DNA from: Spirochaetales bacterium
GTDB lineage: Bacteria > Spirochaetota > Spirochaetia > Sphaerochaetales > Sphaerochaetaceae
NCBI GenBank assembly: GCA_017470995.1
Contig: JAFUXI010000056.1
Coordinates: 1 to 64,000 of the forward strand
Direction: 5' to 3'
DNA: 64,000 bases
Shown: positions 16,455 to 25,548 of the stretch, piece by piece
Position numbering within the stretch: position 1 is the stretch's first letter
Layout: each line of letters begins with the position of its first letter
The notes under the pieces: generated by a model
Seen by the model: the letters and a program-made list of their open reading frames with translations, nothing else
Told to the model about the DNA's origin: nothing
Databases searched by the model: none
Made by a program: the position numbers and the translations under genes

Positions 16455-17024
16455 ATGACAAAACAGGAAATCCGAAGTCGGATGATCAGGATTCTCAGGT
16501 CTCAGAACGGTCCGGATGCTTCATCTGTGGCCGACCGGATCTGCGAGCTTCCGGAATACAGGGATGCCGATTTTATTCTCGGCTATGTTCCCCTGAAAAG
16601 TGAAGTCGATATCAGCCTGGTCATGGACAGAGCTGTACGCGCGGGGAAGACAATAGCGTTTCCGGATGTTGAGGTGGGAAGAATCAGAATTGCTGATGCA
16701 GACTGGAAGAATAACCTTATTGAGCTCCCCAACAAGACAAGCACAGTCGGCAACTCAGACATATTGAATATTAATGAAATCAGAGTTAGAATGCTTCTCA
16801 GCGAAAAACACAAAGGACTTATCCTGGTACCCGGACTTGCCTTCACAGAATTCGGAACCAGACTTGGGAGAGGTGCAGGATACTATGATCAACTATTCGA
16901 TTTGATGGGCAATGCCCGATTGGCGGATTTCATCTCAATCGGAATCTGTAGAAAAATTCAGCTGGTGGAGGATTTGCCCCAGCAACCACACGACAAGAAA
17001 GTCCGTATGGTTATCGCATTCTGA
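16455..17024 (+). CDS. 5-formyltetrahydrofolate cyclo-ligase
   Basis: This 189-residue protein matches the YgfA/MTHFS family: basic N-terminus MTKQEIRSRMIRILRSQNG, ILGYVPLKSEVDIS, and the diagnostic ATP/substrate loop VPGLAFTEFGTRLGRGAGYYD, followed by HDKKVRMVIAF. The enzyme converts 5-formyl-THF and ATP to 5,10-methenyl-THF in one-carbon metabolism. It lies between the tRNA-Phe terminator and the ABC exporter genes. Confidence 0.92.
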   Translation: MTKQEIRSRMIRILRSQNGPDASSVADRICELPEYRDADFILGYVPLKSEVDISLVMDRAVRAGKTIAFPDVEVGRIRIADADWKNNLIELPNKTSTVGNSDILNINEIRVRMLLSEKHKGLILVPGLAFTEFGTRLGRGAGYYDQLFDLMGNARLADFISIGICRKIQLVEDLPQQPHDKKVRMVIAF

Positions 17025-17045
17025 CATTAAACAAAAAACAACAAT

Positions 17046-18764
17046 ATGCGTAGACTATTGAAGTATGCCCGCAAGCAGTGGAAGCTATACCTTATAGCCG
17101 CAGTTTTTCTGGTGATAGGTGTCTATCTCAGTGCTTTGGGGCCCAAATATATAAAGGAAATAATCGATACATGCATCGTGGGCGGGCGCGGAGATCTGTT
17201 CTTCTCCATAGCAATCCCCATGCTGGTGATCTATCTCATTACGGGTGTAGCCAAGTACATACAGGAGTTCGCCTCTGACTGCATCAGCTCTGCCATGCAG
17301 AGGTGCATGCGTGAGGAGACCTTCCGCAGTATTCTGGCCGAAGACCAGTATTTCTTCAGGGAGAACAACCCCGGAGAGTTGATGAGCAGAACAAAACAGG
17401 ATATTGAAACCGTCGGATTCACAACGGGCTTCATCATCATGTTCTTCATCGAGATCGTTTTCCACGTGATCTACATGTCATACTGCCTCATCAAGATCAA
17501 TCCCAGCGGTGCAATCCCTGCCCTGGTCATCATGCCCATAATCGGTGTGCTTGCAATCATCTCGGAGCCGAAGGGTGACAAGCTTTCGGACCAGAGATCG
17601 GATGACATCGCCGACATGAACCAGAACGCAACCGAAAGCCTCAGCGGAATAAGAACCGTAAAGGCGTTCGGCCGCGAGCGCGAGGAGTCAAAGCGCTTTG
17701 ACAAGAGCAACAGGTCGTTCTTCAGACACTCTCTGAAGCTCGACTACCTCTGGGCAAACTGGATTACTCCGATGGAAGCACTTGCCAGAATCATGCTTTA
17801 TCTGGCGATCCTGCTTTCCGGAATCCAGGTTATCAGGGGAAAGATGACTCTGGGAGAGCTTTCGGCGGTCACCTCGTACACCAGTGAGCTGGCATGGCCG
17901 ATGATGGAGCTCGGATGGCTTCTGACGGAGTTCGCAGCAGCCCGTGCCTCACTGAGAAAGATAACCAAGATCCTGGATGCAAAACCGAGGATCAAGGATG
18001 GTCCGAAGCACCTTGATAAGGTGACGGGAGACTTGGAATTCGACCATGTCACGCTCGAAGTTGCAGACGGTAAGAAAATACTTGATGATGTCTCATTTCA
18101 CCTTGAAAGTGGCAAAACTTTGGGGATTATGGGAGCTACAGGAAGCGGAAAGAGTACAATTGCCAATCTGACAATGCGCTTTTTGGACCCCACATCCGGT
18201 TCTGTCAAGACCGATGGAATAGACCTGAAGGAACTGGATATCGACAGCGCCAGATCGGGCAAGGCAATCGTCACTCAGGACATCTTCCTCTTCTCCGATA
18301 CGATCACATCGAATCTGGACAAGGGAAAGAAGGGCCTCATCGAGCAGGAGATTCTGGAGCAGTCTGCAAAGGATGCCGCTGCACATGACTTCATCTCAAA
18401 GCTTTCCGAAGGCTATGAAACGGTCATAGGAGAGAAGGGTGTGGGTCTTTCCGGCGGACAGAAGCAGAGGGTCTCGATTGCCAGGGCATTTGCTTCCGGC
18501 AGGCCTCTTCTGATCTTCGATGATGCGACTTCTGCTCTGGACATGGAGACCGAGAAGAAGGTTCAGCGTGCAATCCTGCACCGCAACAACCTTACCATGA
18601 TGATAATAGCCCACAGGATTTCCGCAGTCAGGGATGCCGATGAGATAATCATCCTTGATCATGGAAAGATCGTGGAACGCGGTACCCATGAAAGCCTGAT
18701 GGCTCTCAAGGGCAACTACTACAAGACCTACATAACACAATATCCGGACGAGGAGGTGAACTGA
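17046..18764 (+). CDS. ABC exporter half-transporter with degenerate Walker B
   Basis: This 572-residue protein has an N-terminal six-helix exporter domain (~1-300) and an ATPase domain with Walker A GATGSGKST (~361), signature LSGGQKQR (~468) and Walker B LLIFDDATSALD (~487). The residue after the Walker B aspartate is D instead of the catalytic glutamate, so its own ATP site should be weak. The partner gene overlaps by one base and carries the complementary change, so the two form a heterodimeric multidrug- or lipid-type exporter in the inner membrane. No ribosome site is clear before the ATG. Confidence 0.92.
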   Translation: MRRLLKYARKQWKLYLIAAVFLVIGVYLSALGPKYIKEIIDTCIVGGRGDLFFSIAIPMLVIYLITGVAKYIQEFASDCISSAMQRCMREETFRSILAEDQYFFRENNPGELMSRTKQDIETVGFTTGFIIMFFIEIVFHVIYMSYCLIKINPSGAIPALVIMPIIGVLAIISEPKGDKLSDQRSDDIADMNQNATESLSGIRTVKAFGREREESKRFDKSNRSFFRHSLKLDYLWANWITPMEALARIMLYLAILLSGIQVIRGKMTLGELSAVTSYTSELAWPMMELGWLLTEFAAARASLRKITKILDAKPRIKDGPKHLDKVTGDLEFDHVTLEVADGKKILDDVSFHLESGKTLGIMGATGSGKSTIANLTMRFLDPTSGSVKTDGIDLKELDIDSARSGKAIVTQDIFLFSDTITSNLDKGKKGLIEQEILEQSAKDAAAHDFISKLSEGYETVIGEKGVGLSGGQKQRVSIARAFASGRPLLIFDDATSALDMETEKKVQRAILHRNNLTMMIIAHRISAVRDADEIIILDHGKIVERGTHESLMALKGNYYKTYITQYPDEEVN

Positions 18765-20548
18765 TGGCTGTCAATACCTATAAAGAAGACGAAAACGTAT
18801 CGAACGTCAGCAATTTCAAGACCCTCCTCCGTACAGTCAGCTATCTCAAGGACTACAAGCTGCAGTCGGCACTTGCAATCATCATGATTCTTGTCGAAAC
18901 GCTGATCGTTGCCATGTTGCCGTCTCTGAGCGAGCGTGCGGTCGATGTGAACATAGCCAACAAGGATACAAGAGGCCTGCTGATCACAATGGGAATCGCT
19001 TCGGCCCTGGCAATCTCTTCATGGCTCCTGACACTGGGATTCAAGAAGATACTGGCCAATGTGACCAACAAGATCGTCTATGATATCAGACACGATGCCT
19101 TCGACCATCTCGAGACGCTGTCTCTCTACTATTTTGACTCGAGACCTACAGGAAAGATCCTGAGCAGGCTGATAAACGATGTCTCTTCCCTGAAGGAGAT
19201 GTTCACCAGACTCATCACGAGTCTGATTCCGAACCTGACGCTGATCATTGCCGTTGTGGTGATAATGCTGAGGGCGAATCCGATTCTTAGCCTCTCGGCC
19301 TTCCTTGTCGTTCCGCTTCTTGTCGTGAGCATCTACTTCGTCATGATCAAGAACTTCAAAAACTGGATGGACTTCAGGCAGAAGAACTCCAACATGAACG
19401 CCTATACCCATGAATCCTACGCAGGCATCAAGGTCATCCAGGCCTTCAGCGCCGAGAAGGAGACAATCGAAGAAGGCGACAAGATCATGAAGGATGTCGA
19501 AAGATCCTGGGTAAAGGCAGTAAGAAGGGCGGACCTTCTGAATATCGTCATCCACTGGTCCATGGGAATCGGCTACTTCGTTCTCTACCTGTTTGCAGTC
19601 AAATGGCTCAAGCTCGGGGAGACCTCGGTCGGTCAGCTGATTGCCTTTGCAAGCTATATCGCTCTGTTCTGGCAGCCGATCAGGTCCTTGGCGGCAACGT
19701 TCAACCAGTTTACGAACCAGGTTACAAGCGCACAGAGAGTCTTCGAGCTTCTGGATACCCAGTCGATCCTGCAGGAAGTTCCGGATGCGGTCGAGCTCAA
19801 GGTCACAGAGGGTGAGGTCGATTTCAGGAACATCACCTTTGCCTATCCCGACGAGCCCGATGTCGAGGTTCTCCATGACATGTCGCTGACGGTAAAGCCC
19901 GGCGAGATGATCGCCCTGGTAGGTCCTACCGGAGCAGGAAAGACCACGATAGTCAACCTGATCTCCAGATTCTATGATCCGGTATCCGGACAGGTACTCA
20001 TCGACGGTCAGGACATCTCCAAGGTAACGCTGGCTTCACTTAGATCCAACATCGGTGTCATGACACAGGATTCCTTCCTCTTCTCGGGAACCATTCGCGA
20101 GAACCTTCTCTACGGAAAGCCGGATGCAACCGATGAGGAGATGAAGAGCGCCTGCCACAAGCTGGGAATGGATGACATGATCAACACCCAGCCCGAGGGA
20201 TACGATACCAAGGTTTCGCTTGATTCCCTGTCGCAGGGTCAGAAGCAGCTGATAGCCCTCGCCAGGACTCTGATCGCAGATCCGAAGATACTTCTTCTGG
20301 ACGAGGCAACCAGTGCCATCGATACAAGGACCGAGGAGCTTGTCCAGGCCGGAATGACAATCCTGATGAAGGGCCGCACGAGCTTCGTCGTGGCTCACAG
20401 ACTCTCGACCATCACCAAGGCCGACAGGATTCTGGTAATCCAGAACAAGGGCATTGCAGAGGCCGGAACGCATAAGGAACTGCTTCAGAAGAACGGCATC
20501 TATGCCGATCTCTACAACTCCCAGTTCGAAGAGTTGGATAAAGAGTGA
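18764..20548 (+). CDS. ABC exporter half-transporter, partner with degenerate signature
   Basis: This 594-residue partner has a six-helix membrane domain and an ATPase domain with Walker A GPTGAGKTT (~386), a signature altered to LSQGQKQL (~488), Walker B LLLDEATSAID (~509, catalytic E present) and the H-loop VVAHRLST. In the dimer, this intact Walker A/B faces the intact LSGGQ of the first subunit, and the altered signature faces the weak site. That is the asymmetric pattern of TM287/288- and BmrCD-type exporters. The substrate is unknown. It starts at the TGATG junction after GGAGGT. Confidence 0.93.
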   Translation: MAVNTYKEDENVSNVSNFKTLLRTVSYLKDYKLQSALAIIMILVETLIVAMLPSLSERAVDVNIANKDTRGLLITMGIASALAISSWLLTLGFKKILANVTNKIVYDIRHDAFDHLETLSLYYFDSRPTGKILSRLINDVSSLKEMFTRLITSLIPNLTLIIAVVVIMLRANPILSLSAFLVVPLLVVSIYFVMIKNFKNWMDFRQKNSNMNAYTHESYAGIKVIQAFSAEKETIEEGDKIMKDVERSWVKAVRRADLLNIVIHWSMGIGYFVLYLFAVKWLKLGETSVGQLIAFASYIALFWQPIRSLAATFNQFTNQVTSAQRVFELLDTQSILQEVPDAVELKVTEGEVDFRNITFAYPDEPDVEVLHDMSLTVKPGEMIALVGPTGAGKTTIVNLISRFYDPVSGQVLIDGQDISKVTLASLRSNIGVMTQDSFLFSGTIRENLLYGKPDATDEEMKSACHKLGMDDMINTQPEGYDTKVSLDSLSQGQKQLIALARTLIADPKILLLDEATSAIDTRTEELVQAGMTILMKGRTSFVVAHRLSTITKADRILVIQNKGIAEAGTHKELLQKNGIYADLYNSQFEELDKE

Positions 20549-20574
20549 TAATTGCCTGAAATAAGTTGAAACTT

Positions 20575-20613
20575 AAAAAAATGGTCGGGGTTTTTTCAAC
20601 TCCGACCATTTTT
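20575..20613. terminator. Bidirectional terminator between ABC exporter and hsp20
   Basis: ATGGTCGG (20581-20588) pairs with CCGACCAT (20602-20609), extended by A runs on one side and T runs on the other. It serves the convergent ABC exporter and hsp20 genes. Confidence 0.85.
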
Positions 20614-20627
20614 ATTGTTGGAAATCG

Positions 20628-21038
20628 TCAGCCAGCAATCTTGACTGCAATCTTCTTTGGCTGCTCGACAGGGAGCTTAGGCAACGTGATCGTCAGGATT
20701 CCGTTCTTGAACTCTGCCTCGATTGCCTCTTCATTGATTCCCTCCGGCAATGAGAAGGACCTGCTGAACTTCACATAATCTCTCTCATGCAGGATGTACT
20801 TCCTGTCTTCCTTCTTCTCTGCCTTCTCCGAAGAGATGTGCAGCACATGCTTCTCAACATCGATGTTTACATCTTCACTTGTGTATCCGGGAAGCTCAGC
20901 CTCCACATAGAAGGCCTTTGAATCCTCATAGACATTCACTGTAGGATAGCTGCTGTTCCTGATTCCCCAGGTTCCGAACATGTCGTTGAAAAGTTCGTCC
21001 ATGTAATCGTTTGTTTTTCTTGTCATCATATAAGCCAT
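20628..21038 (-). CDS. Small heat shock protein Hsp20
   Basis: This 136-residue protein has the alpha-crystallin domain: PTVNVYEDSKAFYVEAELPGYTSED, the VLHISSEKAEKK strand, RSFSLPEGINEEAIEAEFKNGILTITLPK, and a short tail with the VEQPKKIAVK segment. Such proteins hold unfolding proteins in the cytoplasm. The ATG at 21038 follows GGAGG. The promoter upstream is of the sigma-54 type, which is unusual for this gene, and no CIRCE repeat is present. Confidence 0.95.
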   Translation of the reverse strand: MAYMMTRKTNDYMDELFNDMFGTWGIRNSSYPTVNVYEDSKAFYVEAELPGYTSEDVNIDVEKHVLHISSEKAEKKEDRKYILHERDYVKFSRSFSLPEGINEEAIEAEFKNGILTITLPKLPVEQPKKIAVKIAG

Positions 21039-21099
21039 TTTGGACCTCCAAATATTTTGTTGTTTCTTTCATCGGCCATCCGACCGACACCATCATAAT

Positions 21100-21117
21100 A
21101 GCAATTGCCGTGCCAAC
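21100..21117 (-). promoter_or_regulatory. Sigma-54 (RpoN) promoter of hsp20
   Basis: The minus strand reads TTGGCACGGCAATTGCT, which matches the RpoN consensus TGGCACG-N4-TTGC(A/T) at every conserved position, with GG and GC 10 bases apart. Transcription would begin near 21089, leaving a leader of about 50 bases with a good ribosome site. This class of promoter needs an ATP-driven enhancer-binding protein. Confidence 0.8.
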
Positions 21118-21234
21118 TTTTGTATAAATCATTTGGTGTTAAGGAAATGAGATAAAAGAAGAGATTTTACTATTATAATTCAGAACCTTGATTTTGGGTC
21201 TAATTGAAACAAGGAAACAAAAAACGGCATTTTA

Positions 21235-21283
21235 TGTGTCATTTTGACCCATAGAGGAAAAAATGACCCGTATTTGTGTCAAA
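21235..21283. promoter_or_regulatory. Repeated TGTGTCA/TGACCC sites, candidate activator sites
   Basis: TGTGTCA occurs at 21235-21241 and 21275-21281, and TGACCC at 21245-21250 and 21264-21269. GTCATTTTGAC at 21238-21248 is a palindrome. The cluster is ~120-180 bases upstream of the hsp20 sigma-54 promoter, the usual enhancer distance, and just upstream of the alaS promoter. The rest of 21118-21234 is AT-rich with no gene seen. Confidence 0.45.
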
Positions 21284-21320
21284 ATGGTGTTCCGGGACTT
21301 CTTCGGACCGGTGACTGTTG

Positions 21321-21349
21321 TTGACTGTTTTTTTACATATAGATAATAT
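21321..21349 (+). promoter_or_regulatory. Promoter of alaS, predicted leaderless
   Basis: TTGACT (21321-21326), 17-base spacer and TAATAT (21344-21349) end ten bases before the alaS ATG at 21360. The expected start point near 21356-21360 leaves essentially no 5' leader, and no Shine-Dalgarno is present. Confidence 0.75.
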
Positions 21350-21359
21350 CTAATGCATT

Positions 21360-23153
21360 ATGAAACCACTTACAGCTAACGAACTGAGAAAGAAATTCAT
21401 CGACTTTTTCGTATCCAAGGGCCACGTACAGATCAGTGGCGCTTCCGTCATTCCCGAGAACGATCCGACCGTGCTTTTCACGACAGCCGGCATGCATCCT
21501 CTTGTTCCGTACATCCTGGGCCAGCCCCATCCGGCCGGAAAGAGACTTACCGACTATCAGAAGTGCATCAGAACAGGCGATATCGACAGTGTAGGCGATC
21601 CGCATCACCTTACATGTTTCGAGATGCTCGGAAACTGGTCCCTCGGTGATTACTTCAAGAAGGAGATGATTCCCTGGAGCTACGAGTTCCTGACAAAGGA
21701 GCTCGGAATTGATCCGGACAAGCTTTCCGTTACAGTATTTGAAGGCGAAGAGGGTATTCCTCGTGATGAAGAGAGCGCCGAAATCTGGCACAAGTGCGGA
21801 ATCCCTTACGAGAGAATCTATTTCATGCCCAGAGAGGACAACTGGTGGGGACCTGCCGGAGAGACCGGACCCTGCGGACCTGATACCGAGATGTTCATCG
21901 ACACCGGACGCCCTGCATGCGGTCCCGACTGCAAGCCCGGCTGCTCATGCGGCAAGTACTTCGAGGTCTGGAACGACGTTCTGATGGGATACCAGAAGAC
22001 CAAGGACGGACGTTTCGTGGAAATGGAGCGCAAGTGCATCGATACCGGAATGGGAATCGAGAGAACCATTGCAATTCTCCAGGGCAAGAAGAGCGTCTAT
22101 GAGACAGAAGTCATGCAGCCGATCCTCAAGAAGATCGGTGAGCTTGCCGGTGTCACATACGGACAGGACGAGAAGACCGATATCTCGATGAGAATCATCG
22201 CAGACCATATCAGAACCAGCACTTTCATCCTCGGTGACCAGAGAGGTGTTTCTCCTTCGAACGTCGGACAGGGCTATATTCTCAGAAGGCTCATCAGAAG
22301 GGCTGTGAGAAACGGCAAGCACCTCGGAATAGAGGGAGCATTTCTGGCAAAGGTAGCCGAGGTTGTCATTGAGCTTTACGGTGAGCCGTATCCCGAGCTG
22401 GTCCAGAACAAGGAAAGGGTCTACAACGAGCTGACAGCCGAGGAGAACAAGTTCTCCGAGACACTCGAGAAGGGTGAGAAGCAGTTCGACAAGATGACAT
22501 TCTTCCTCGAGAAGCAGGGAGTCAAGGAGATTGCAGGCGGTTCTGCCTTCAAGCTCTATGACACCTATGGTTTCCCGATCGAGCTTACCCAGGAGCTTGC
22601 CGCAGAGAAGGGCTTCACGGTTGACGTCAAGGGCTTCCAGGAGGCATTCGCAAAGCATCAGGAGCTCTCCAGAACAGCTATGGCAGGAGATTTCAAGAGC
22701 GGACTGGGTGATCACAGCGAGCAGACTACTGCATTGCATACTGCAACCCACATGCTTCAGGCAGCCCTGCGCCAGGTCCTCGGAAACGAGGTAGGCCAGA
22801 AGGGTTCCAACATTACTCCCGAAAGACTCAGGTTCGACTTCACATACCATGAGAAGATGACACCGGAGCAGATCAAGAAGGTCGAGGATATCGTCAACGA
22901 GCAGATCGCAAGGGATCTCAAGGTCACAGTCGAGACAATGAGCCCCGAAGAGGCCGTGAAGAACGGTGCAATCGCATTCTTCTCCAGCAAGTACGGCGAG
23001 CAGGTCACCGTCTATTCGATCGGTGATTTCTCCAAGGAAGTCTGTGCAGGTCCGCATGTCCAGCACACCGGAGATATGGGCCACTTCCACATCCTCAAGG
23101 AGGAGAGCTCCTCTGCGGGTGTAAGAAGAATCAAGGCAGTTCTTGAGAAATAA
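21360..23153 (+). CDS. alaS: Alanyl-tRNA synthetase, short spirochaetal form
   Basis: This 597-residue protein holds the class II catalytic core (LRKKFIDFFVSKGHVQISG, GDPHHLTCFEMLGNWSLGDYF, GAGMHPL-like segments), the tRNA-recognition region, and the editing domain with zinc ligands LHTATH and CAGPHVQH. It stops right after the editing domain. The ~280-residue C-terminal region with the DHHA1/oligomerisation domain found in most bacterial AlaS (~870 residues) is absent, as in other spirochaetes. A terminator follows, so this is a natural end and not a frameshift. The start has no ribosome site. Confidence 0.95.
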   Translation: MKPLTANELRKKFIDFFVSKGHVQISGASVIPENDPTVLFTTAGMHPLVPYILGQPHPAGKRLTDYQKCIRTGDIDSVGDPHHLTCFEMLGNWSLGDYFKKEMIPWSYEFLTKELGIDPDKLSVTVFEGEEGIPRDEESAEIWHKCGIPYERIYFMPREDNWWGPAGETGPCGPDTEMFIDTGRPACGPDCKPGCSCGKYFEVWNDVLMGYQKTKDGRFVEMERKCIDTGMGIERTIAILQGKKSVYETEVMQPILKKIGELAGVTYGQDEKTDISMRIIADHIRTSTFILGDQRGVSPSNVGQGYILRRLIRRAVRNGKHLGIEGAFLAKVAEVVIELYGEPYPELVQNKERVYNELTAEENKFSETLEKGEKQFDKMTFFLEKQGVKEIAGGSAFKLYDTYGFPIELTQELAAEKGFTVDVKGFQEAFAKHQELSRTAMAGDFKSGLGDHSEQTTALHTATHMLQAALRQVLGNEVGQKGSNITPERLRFDFTYHEKMTPEQIKKVEDIVNEQIARDLKVTVETMSPEEAVKNGAIAFFSSKYGEQVTVYSIGDFSKEVCAGPHVQHTGDMGHFHILKEESSSAGVRRIKAVLEK

Positions 23154-23158
23154 TCAGA

Positions 23159-23186
23159 TGGCCGGTGTTTTACGCCGGCCTTATTT
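23159..23186 (+). terminator. Terminator after alaS
   Basis: GGCCGG (23160-23165) pairs with CCGGCC (23175-23180), followed by TTATTTAT. It lies five bases after the alaS stop. Confidence 0.75.
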
Positions 23187-23198
23187 ATCGGAGTTAAC

Positions 23199-24485
23199 AT
23201 GGATCAGAAATACATCGAATCAACGCTGGAGCTGACTGATTTCATCCAGGACAGCCCGTCCTGCTATCATGTGGTTGCAAATGCCGCAGCCATGCTCGAG
23301 GATGCCGGTGCCATCCGTCTGGATGAAAAGAACACCTTCTCCCTGGAAGCCGGAAACTGCTACTTCGTCACCCGTAACGGCAGTGCCCTGATTGCCTTCC
23401 GCATGCCGCAGGATCCTGCAACGGGATACTCGATTGTTTCCGCGCATACTGATTCACCTTCCTTCAAGCTCAAGGAGAATCCGGAAATCAGAAACGGCGG
23501 AACATATACCACTCTCAACGTAGAGGCTTACGGCGGAATGCTCATGGCTCCGTGGTTCGATCGTCCTCTTTCAATAGCCGGCAGAGCTTTTGTGAAGGAA
23601 AACGATGGTTCAATCAGCCAGAGACTGGTGAATTTCGATAGGGATCTGTGCCAGATAGTCAATCTCTGCATCCATCAGAACAGGGAAGCCAACAAGGGTT
23701 ATGAGTACAAGGTCCAGAAGGATATGCTGCCCATTATCTCCCTCGGTTCAGAGCATACGGTAAGAGAACTCGTGGCAGAGGCCCTGGAGATCGACGAAGA
23801 AAACCTCCTGGATACCGAGCTCTTTCTGTACAACAGAACGGCTCCGTCCATCTGGGGCGTGGATCAGGAGTTCTTCTCCAGCCCTAAGATCGATGACCTT
23901 CAGTGCGCCTTCTGTGCGCTCAAGGCCTTCATCGACTGCGAGGACTCCTCTTCTTCCAGAATCCAGATGATTGCTCTCTTCGATAACGAGGAAGTAGGAA
24001 GCTCCACCAAGCAGGGTGCCGACAGCGATTTCCTGAGACAGGTAGTTCATCGTATCGGCTGTGCTTTGGACTGGGATTTCGACAAGAGATGCAGCATCCA
24101 GGCATCAAGCTTCATGCTCAGCGCCGACAACGGCCATTCCATGCATCCGAACTATCAGGAGAAGTGCGACCCGACCAACAAGCCGCTCATCAACGGAGGA
24201 GTTCTCATCAAGTATGCCGGAAACCAGAAGTACACCACGGATGCCTATTCGGCTTCATACCTGAAGGGGATACTGAAGGATGCCGATGTTCCATATCAGC
24301 TGTTCTTCAACAATTCCAATGTCACAGGCGGAAGTACTCTCGGCAATATCTCAACCTCACAGTTCTCGATTCCGACGGTAGACATCGGTGCTGCGCAGCT
24401 TGCAATGCATTCTCCCTACGAGACTGCGGGAACAAAGGATACACTGAACCTTGTAGAAGGAATGAAGGCTTTCTTCAAAGCCTGA
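23199..24485 (+). CDS. apeB: M18 family aspartyl aminopeptidase
   Basis: This 428-residue zinc peptidase begins MDQKYIESTLELTDFIQDSPSCYHVV, typical of M18. Metal-binding and catalytic segments are present: SAHTDSPSFKLK, FDNEEVGSSTKQGA, SADNGHSMHPNY and the C-terminal VDIGAAQLAMHSPYET. It removes N-terminal acidic residues from peptides in the cytoplasm. GGAG precedes the ATG. It converges on the long minus-strand operon with one base between stops. Confidence 0.92.
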   Translation: MDQKYIESTLELTDFIQDSPSCYHVVANAAAMLEDAGAIRLDEKNTFSLEAGNCYFVTRNGSALIAFRMPQDPATGYSIVSAHTDSPSFKLKENPEIRNGGTYTTLNVEAYGGMLMAPWFDRPLSIAGRAFVKENDGSISQRLVNFDRDLCQIVNLCIHQNREANKGYEYKVQKDMLPIISLGSEHTVRELVAEALEIDEENLLDTELFLYNRTAPSIWGVDQEFFSSPKIDDLQCAFCALKAFIDCEDSSSSRIQMIALFDNEEVGSSTKQGADSDFLRQVVHRIGCALDWDFDKRCSIQASSFMLSADNGHSMHPNYQEKCDPTNKPLINGGVLIKYAGNQKYTTDAYSASYLKGILKDADVPYQLFFNNSNVTGGSTLGNISTSQFSIPTVDIGAAQLAMHSPYETAGTKDTLNLVEGMKAFFKA

Positions 24486-24486
24486 A

Positions 24487-25536
24487 TCAACTGACCGAGA
24501 ACACGAAGCTTATGCTGTTCAGCCTCTTCCAATAGTAGTTGAGAAGAGGAAATCTGCCGTTGTGCCAGATGGCTTCCACCGAAAGAATTCTGTTCTCGAT
24601 CGTACGTTCTATTCCTATCACAACATCGAATTCCGCTTCCCATCCCGATGTATCATCAGCCCTTGTCAGTGTGTGATTCGTTATTCCATCCTGATGCAGG
24701 CGTCCCTGAAAGCTTAGGAAAACATCGCTGTGTCCGAATTGATAACTGAAGGTCAACTCACCGTTGAAAATCAGGGCTTTGTAAGACAGCCCGTAATCAC
24801 CTCTGATTGCATATGACCCGGGGTCTCTTTCCTGATTTGTCTTGCCTCCTGAAACTATGTAGTCAGGACGGTGGACAAAGGGCAGCATATAGCTGTTCTT
24901 CTGGGGAAAGATTACTGAAATTGCACCTTTGACATAGGGGAAAGCCTCATTTGAATAACCCAAGGCTATCTCGAAGTTGTCCCTCACGTATTCCGAGATG
25001 TCGGCATTGACCATCGTCGGATCCTCTCTGACAAGAGAAGCGAGCGTTTCATCTCCAACATGGCCGGAAAAGTGCCGGGAACCGAATCTGAATATAATGG
25101 AATCCAGAATCTTCGCTTCCCCTCCGAGGAAGTAGGATCCGTCGAATCCCAGGACGTCATTCCCATTGAGGAGAAAGAAAACCCCTCGGATATAAGCCTC
25201 AATGCGTCCTCCGATTTCAAGTTTGTTCCATGAGAATCTCGGGGTCGAGGCCCCACCGCCTGCCTGCATGAGAAGGTAATAGTTGTCCTTTTCTTTGTTG
25301 AAGGTCTTGAATTCGCTGTAATACTCACCGGGAATCCCGTCCTTTCTGTCGAATCTGATGAGGTCTCCTTCCGGATCTGTTGATAATGCGCTTATGACTC
25401 CGAGTCTTGTCTTCGGGCTGAACAGGTCGGATTTGAATGATCCGAAGAATCCTGCTTCAGGTCCCATGGAAAACGAGAAAGCTGCAAGAGAAAAGCAGAT
25501 TGCCGCAAACACCAGTATAGCCAGTGTTCTTTTCAT
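24487..25536 (-). CDS. Outer-membrane protein of lipid-export-like operon, copy 2
   Basis: This 349-residue protein has a signal peptide (MKRTLAILVFAAICFSLAAFSFS) and a barrel-like mature part of alternating aromatic strands. It contains FDGSYFLGGEAKILDSIIFRFGSRHFSGHVGDE, matching a block in the upstream gene; H.SGH.GDE resembles the signature of DUF1207 proteins. It ends in FVFSVS. It is the last gene of the operon, 12 bases after its paralogue, and converges on apeB. Function unknown; I infer an outer-membrane receptor or terminal step for the exported lipid. Confidence 0.65.
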   Translation of the reverse strand: MKRTLAILVFAAICFSLAAFSFSMGPEAGFFGSFKSDLFSPKTRLGVISALSTDPEGDLIRFDRKDGIPGEYYSEFKTFNKEKDNYYLLMQAGGGASTPRFSWNKLEIGGRIEAYIRGVFFLLNGNDVLGFDGSYFLGGEAKILDSIIFRFGSRHFSGHVGDETLASLVREDPTMVNADISEYVRDNFEIALGYSNEAFPYVKGAISVIFPQKNSYMLPFVHRPDYIVSGGKTNQERDPGSYAIRGDYGLSYKALIFNGELTFSYQFGHSDVFLSFQGRLHQDGITNHTLTRADDTSGWEAEFDVVIGIERTIENRILSVEAIWHNGRFPLLNYYWKRLNSISFVFSVS

Positions 25537-25548
25537 TGTTTCACTCTC

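Noticed and set aside
21040-21120. CIRCE (HrcA) operator upstream of hsp20
   Set aside because: No TTAGCACTC-N9-GAGTGCTAA repeat is present; the sigma-54 motif explains the region better.
21945-23090. 381-codon minus-strand frame opposite alaS
   Set aside because: It mirrors codon usage of alaS, which is certain, and has no ribosome site or family pattern.
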